A DNA stretch of 42,495 nt. Origin: Sideroxyarcus sp. (GTDB taxonomy: Bacteria > Pseudomonadota > Gammaproteobacteria > Burkholderiales > Gallionellaceae). Positions 42,003 through 42,495 of the stretch are shown in pieces. The position numbers and the translations under genes were made by a program. The notes under the pieces are model-generated. The model ran no database searches and was not told the origin of the DNA. It saw only the letters and a list, made by a program, of their open reading frames with translations. The DNA is taken from contig JAUSBC010000048.1 in NCBI GenBank assembly GCA_030652215.1, positions 1 to 42,495 on the forward strand, written 5' to 3'. Numbering within the stretch: position 1 is the first letter of the stretch; every line of letters begins with the position of its first letter.

Positions 42003-42495
42003 TCACACAACCTCGGCCTGACCCGCCGGCACCAAACCTGCGGCGTTCCCGAGCATGGACAGTTCCTCCACCGACAGCACCTTGTCGGCATTCAGGATGA
42101 TGACGAACTTGCCCGCCACCTTGCCCATGCCGTGGATGAAGTCCACGCGGATCTTGGCCCCGAAGGCCGGCGGAGGTTCGATCTCGCTGCGCGGGATCTC
42201 CAGCACTTCCGACACGCTGTCCACCATCACGCCGATGTCCTGCTTTGATTCGTCCTCGTTCCGCACTTCGATGATGACGATGCAGGTGCGCCGCGATACT
42301 TCGGTCTTGCTGCGCCCGAAGCGCGCCGACAGGTCCACCACCGGCACCACGCTGCCGCGCAGGTTGATCACCCCGCGGATGAAGCCCGGCATCATCGGCA
42401 CTTCGGTGAGGCTGCCGTACTCGATGATTTCCTTGATGTTGAGGATGCCGATGGCAAACATCTCTCCACTCAGCAGGAAGGTGAGGTATTGCTGT
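42003..42495 (-). CDS. cheW: CheW chemotaxis coupling protein (5' end missing)
   Basis: The gene runs leftwards from beyond the window edge; about 163 residues are visible, starting QQYLTFLLSGEMFAIG, so only some 10-20 N-terminal residues are missing. CheW links chemoreceptors to the kinase CheA. Family marks are FAIGILNIKEII, PGFIRGVINLRGSVVPVVDLS and the IGVMVDSVSEVLEI segment. It converges with the CheD-like gene, whose stop is 38 bp away. It is probably preceded by cheA or receptor genes outside the window. Confidence 0.93.
   Translation of the reverse strand, partial: QQYLTFLLSGEMFAIGILNIKEIIEYGSLTEVPMMPGFIRGVINLRGSVVPVVDLSARFGRSKTEVSRRTCIVIIEVRNEDESKQDIGVMVDSVSEVLEIPRSEIEPPPAFGAKIRVDFIHGMGKVAGKFVIILNADKVLSVEELSMLGNAAGLVPAGQAEVV

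Overview
The window comes from a betaproteobacterial chromosome, most plausibly a sulfur-oxidising member of the Nitrosomonadales (Gallionellaceae or Sulfuricellaceae type). This is inferred from the reverse dissimilatory sulfite reductase (rDsr) accessory genes combined with typical betaproteobacterial housekeeping blocks. No 16S gene is present, so the placement rests on gene content and order. Coding density is high. There is no CRISPR array, insertion sequence, integrase or prophage.

Left end (1-7.6 kb, + strand): the 3' end of a sulfur-oxidation cluster, dsrL(partial)-dsrJ-dsrO-dsrP-dsrN-DUF4202-cysG, with overlapping or nearly touching genes. DsrJOP is the periplasmic/membrane electron-transfer module. 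DsrN and CysG make sirohaem (amide) for the sulfite reductase, and the DUF4202 protein sits between them. A secreted protein with two DUF302-like halves, an ankyrin-repeat protein and a 75-aa protein follow.

7.6-11 kb: a convergent LtaS/sulfatase-like membrane enzyme gene is bracketed by a direct duplication (end of the ankyrin gene plus the 75-aa gene). The second copy is decayed. Two uncharacterised small genes follow.

11-21.2 kb (- strand): one long biosynthetic block read leftwards, yceD-rpmF-plsX-fabH-fabD-fabG-acpP-fabF-pabC-mltG-tmk-holB-tatD. It starts from a near-consensus promoter that leaves almost no leader before yceD. Divergent to it lie a Maf/YceF nucleotide pyrophosphatase gene and dksA, then tRNA-Cys and tRNA-Gly (-) and tRNA-Leu (+). 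The rep helicase gene begins six bases after the tRNA-Leu 3' end.

24.9-31.2 kb: a MarR/HpaR-type regulator gene and a divergent acetate/succinate CoA-transferase gene share an intergenic region with two perfect palindromic operators. Then come an unknown gene and the lemA-TPM-TPM-CYTH/CHAD operon.

31.2-37.9 kb: a 23-bp perfect inverted repeat of REP type at the stop codon of a YhiN-like flavoprotein gene; an alpha/beta hydrolase gene; dnaQ-rnhA-yafS-like divergent from gloB (the E. coli neighbourhood); tRNA-Ser with a duplicated 3' end and terminator; apeB; and a second REPIN-like element.

37.9-42.5 kb: a chemotaxis adaptation cluster, HDOD-cheR-cheD-cheB (-), with a second cheD-like gene on + and a cheW cut by the window edge. 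The most unusual points are the tRNA-Leu/rep arrangement, the duplication around the LtaS-like gene, the tRNA-Ser 3'-end duplication, the tandem MarR operators and the altered CheR motif.
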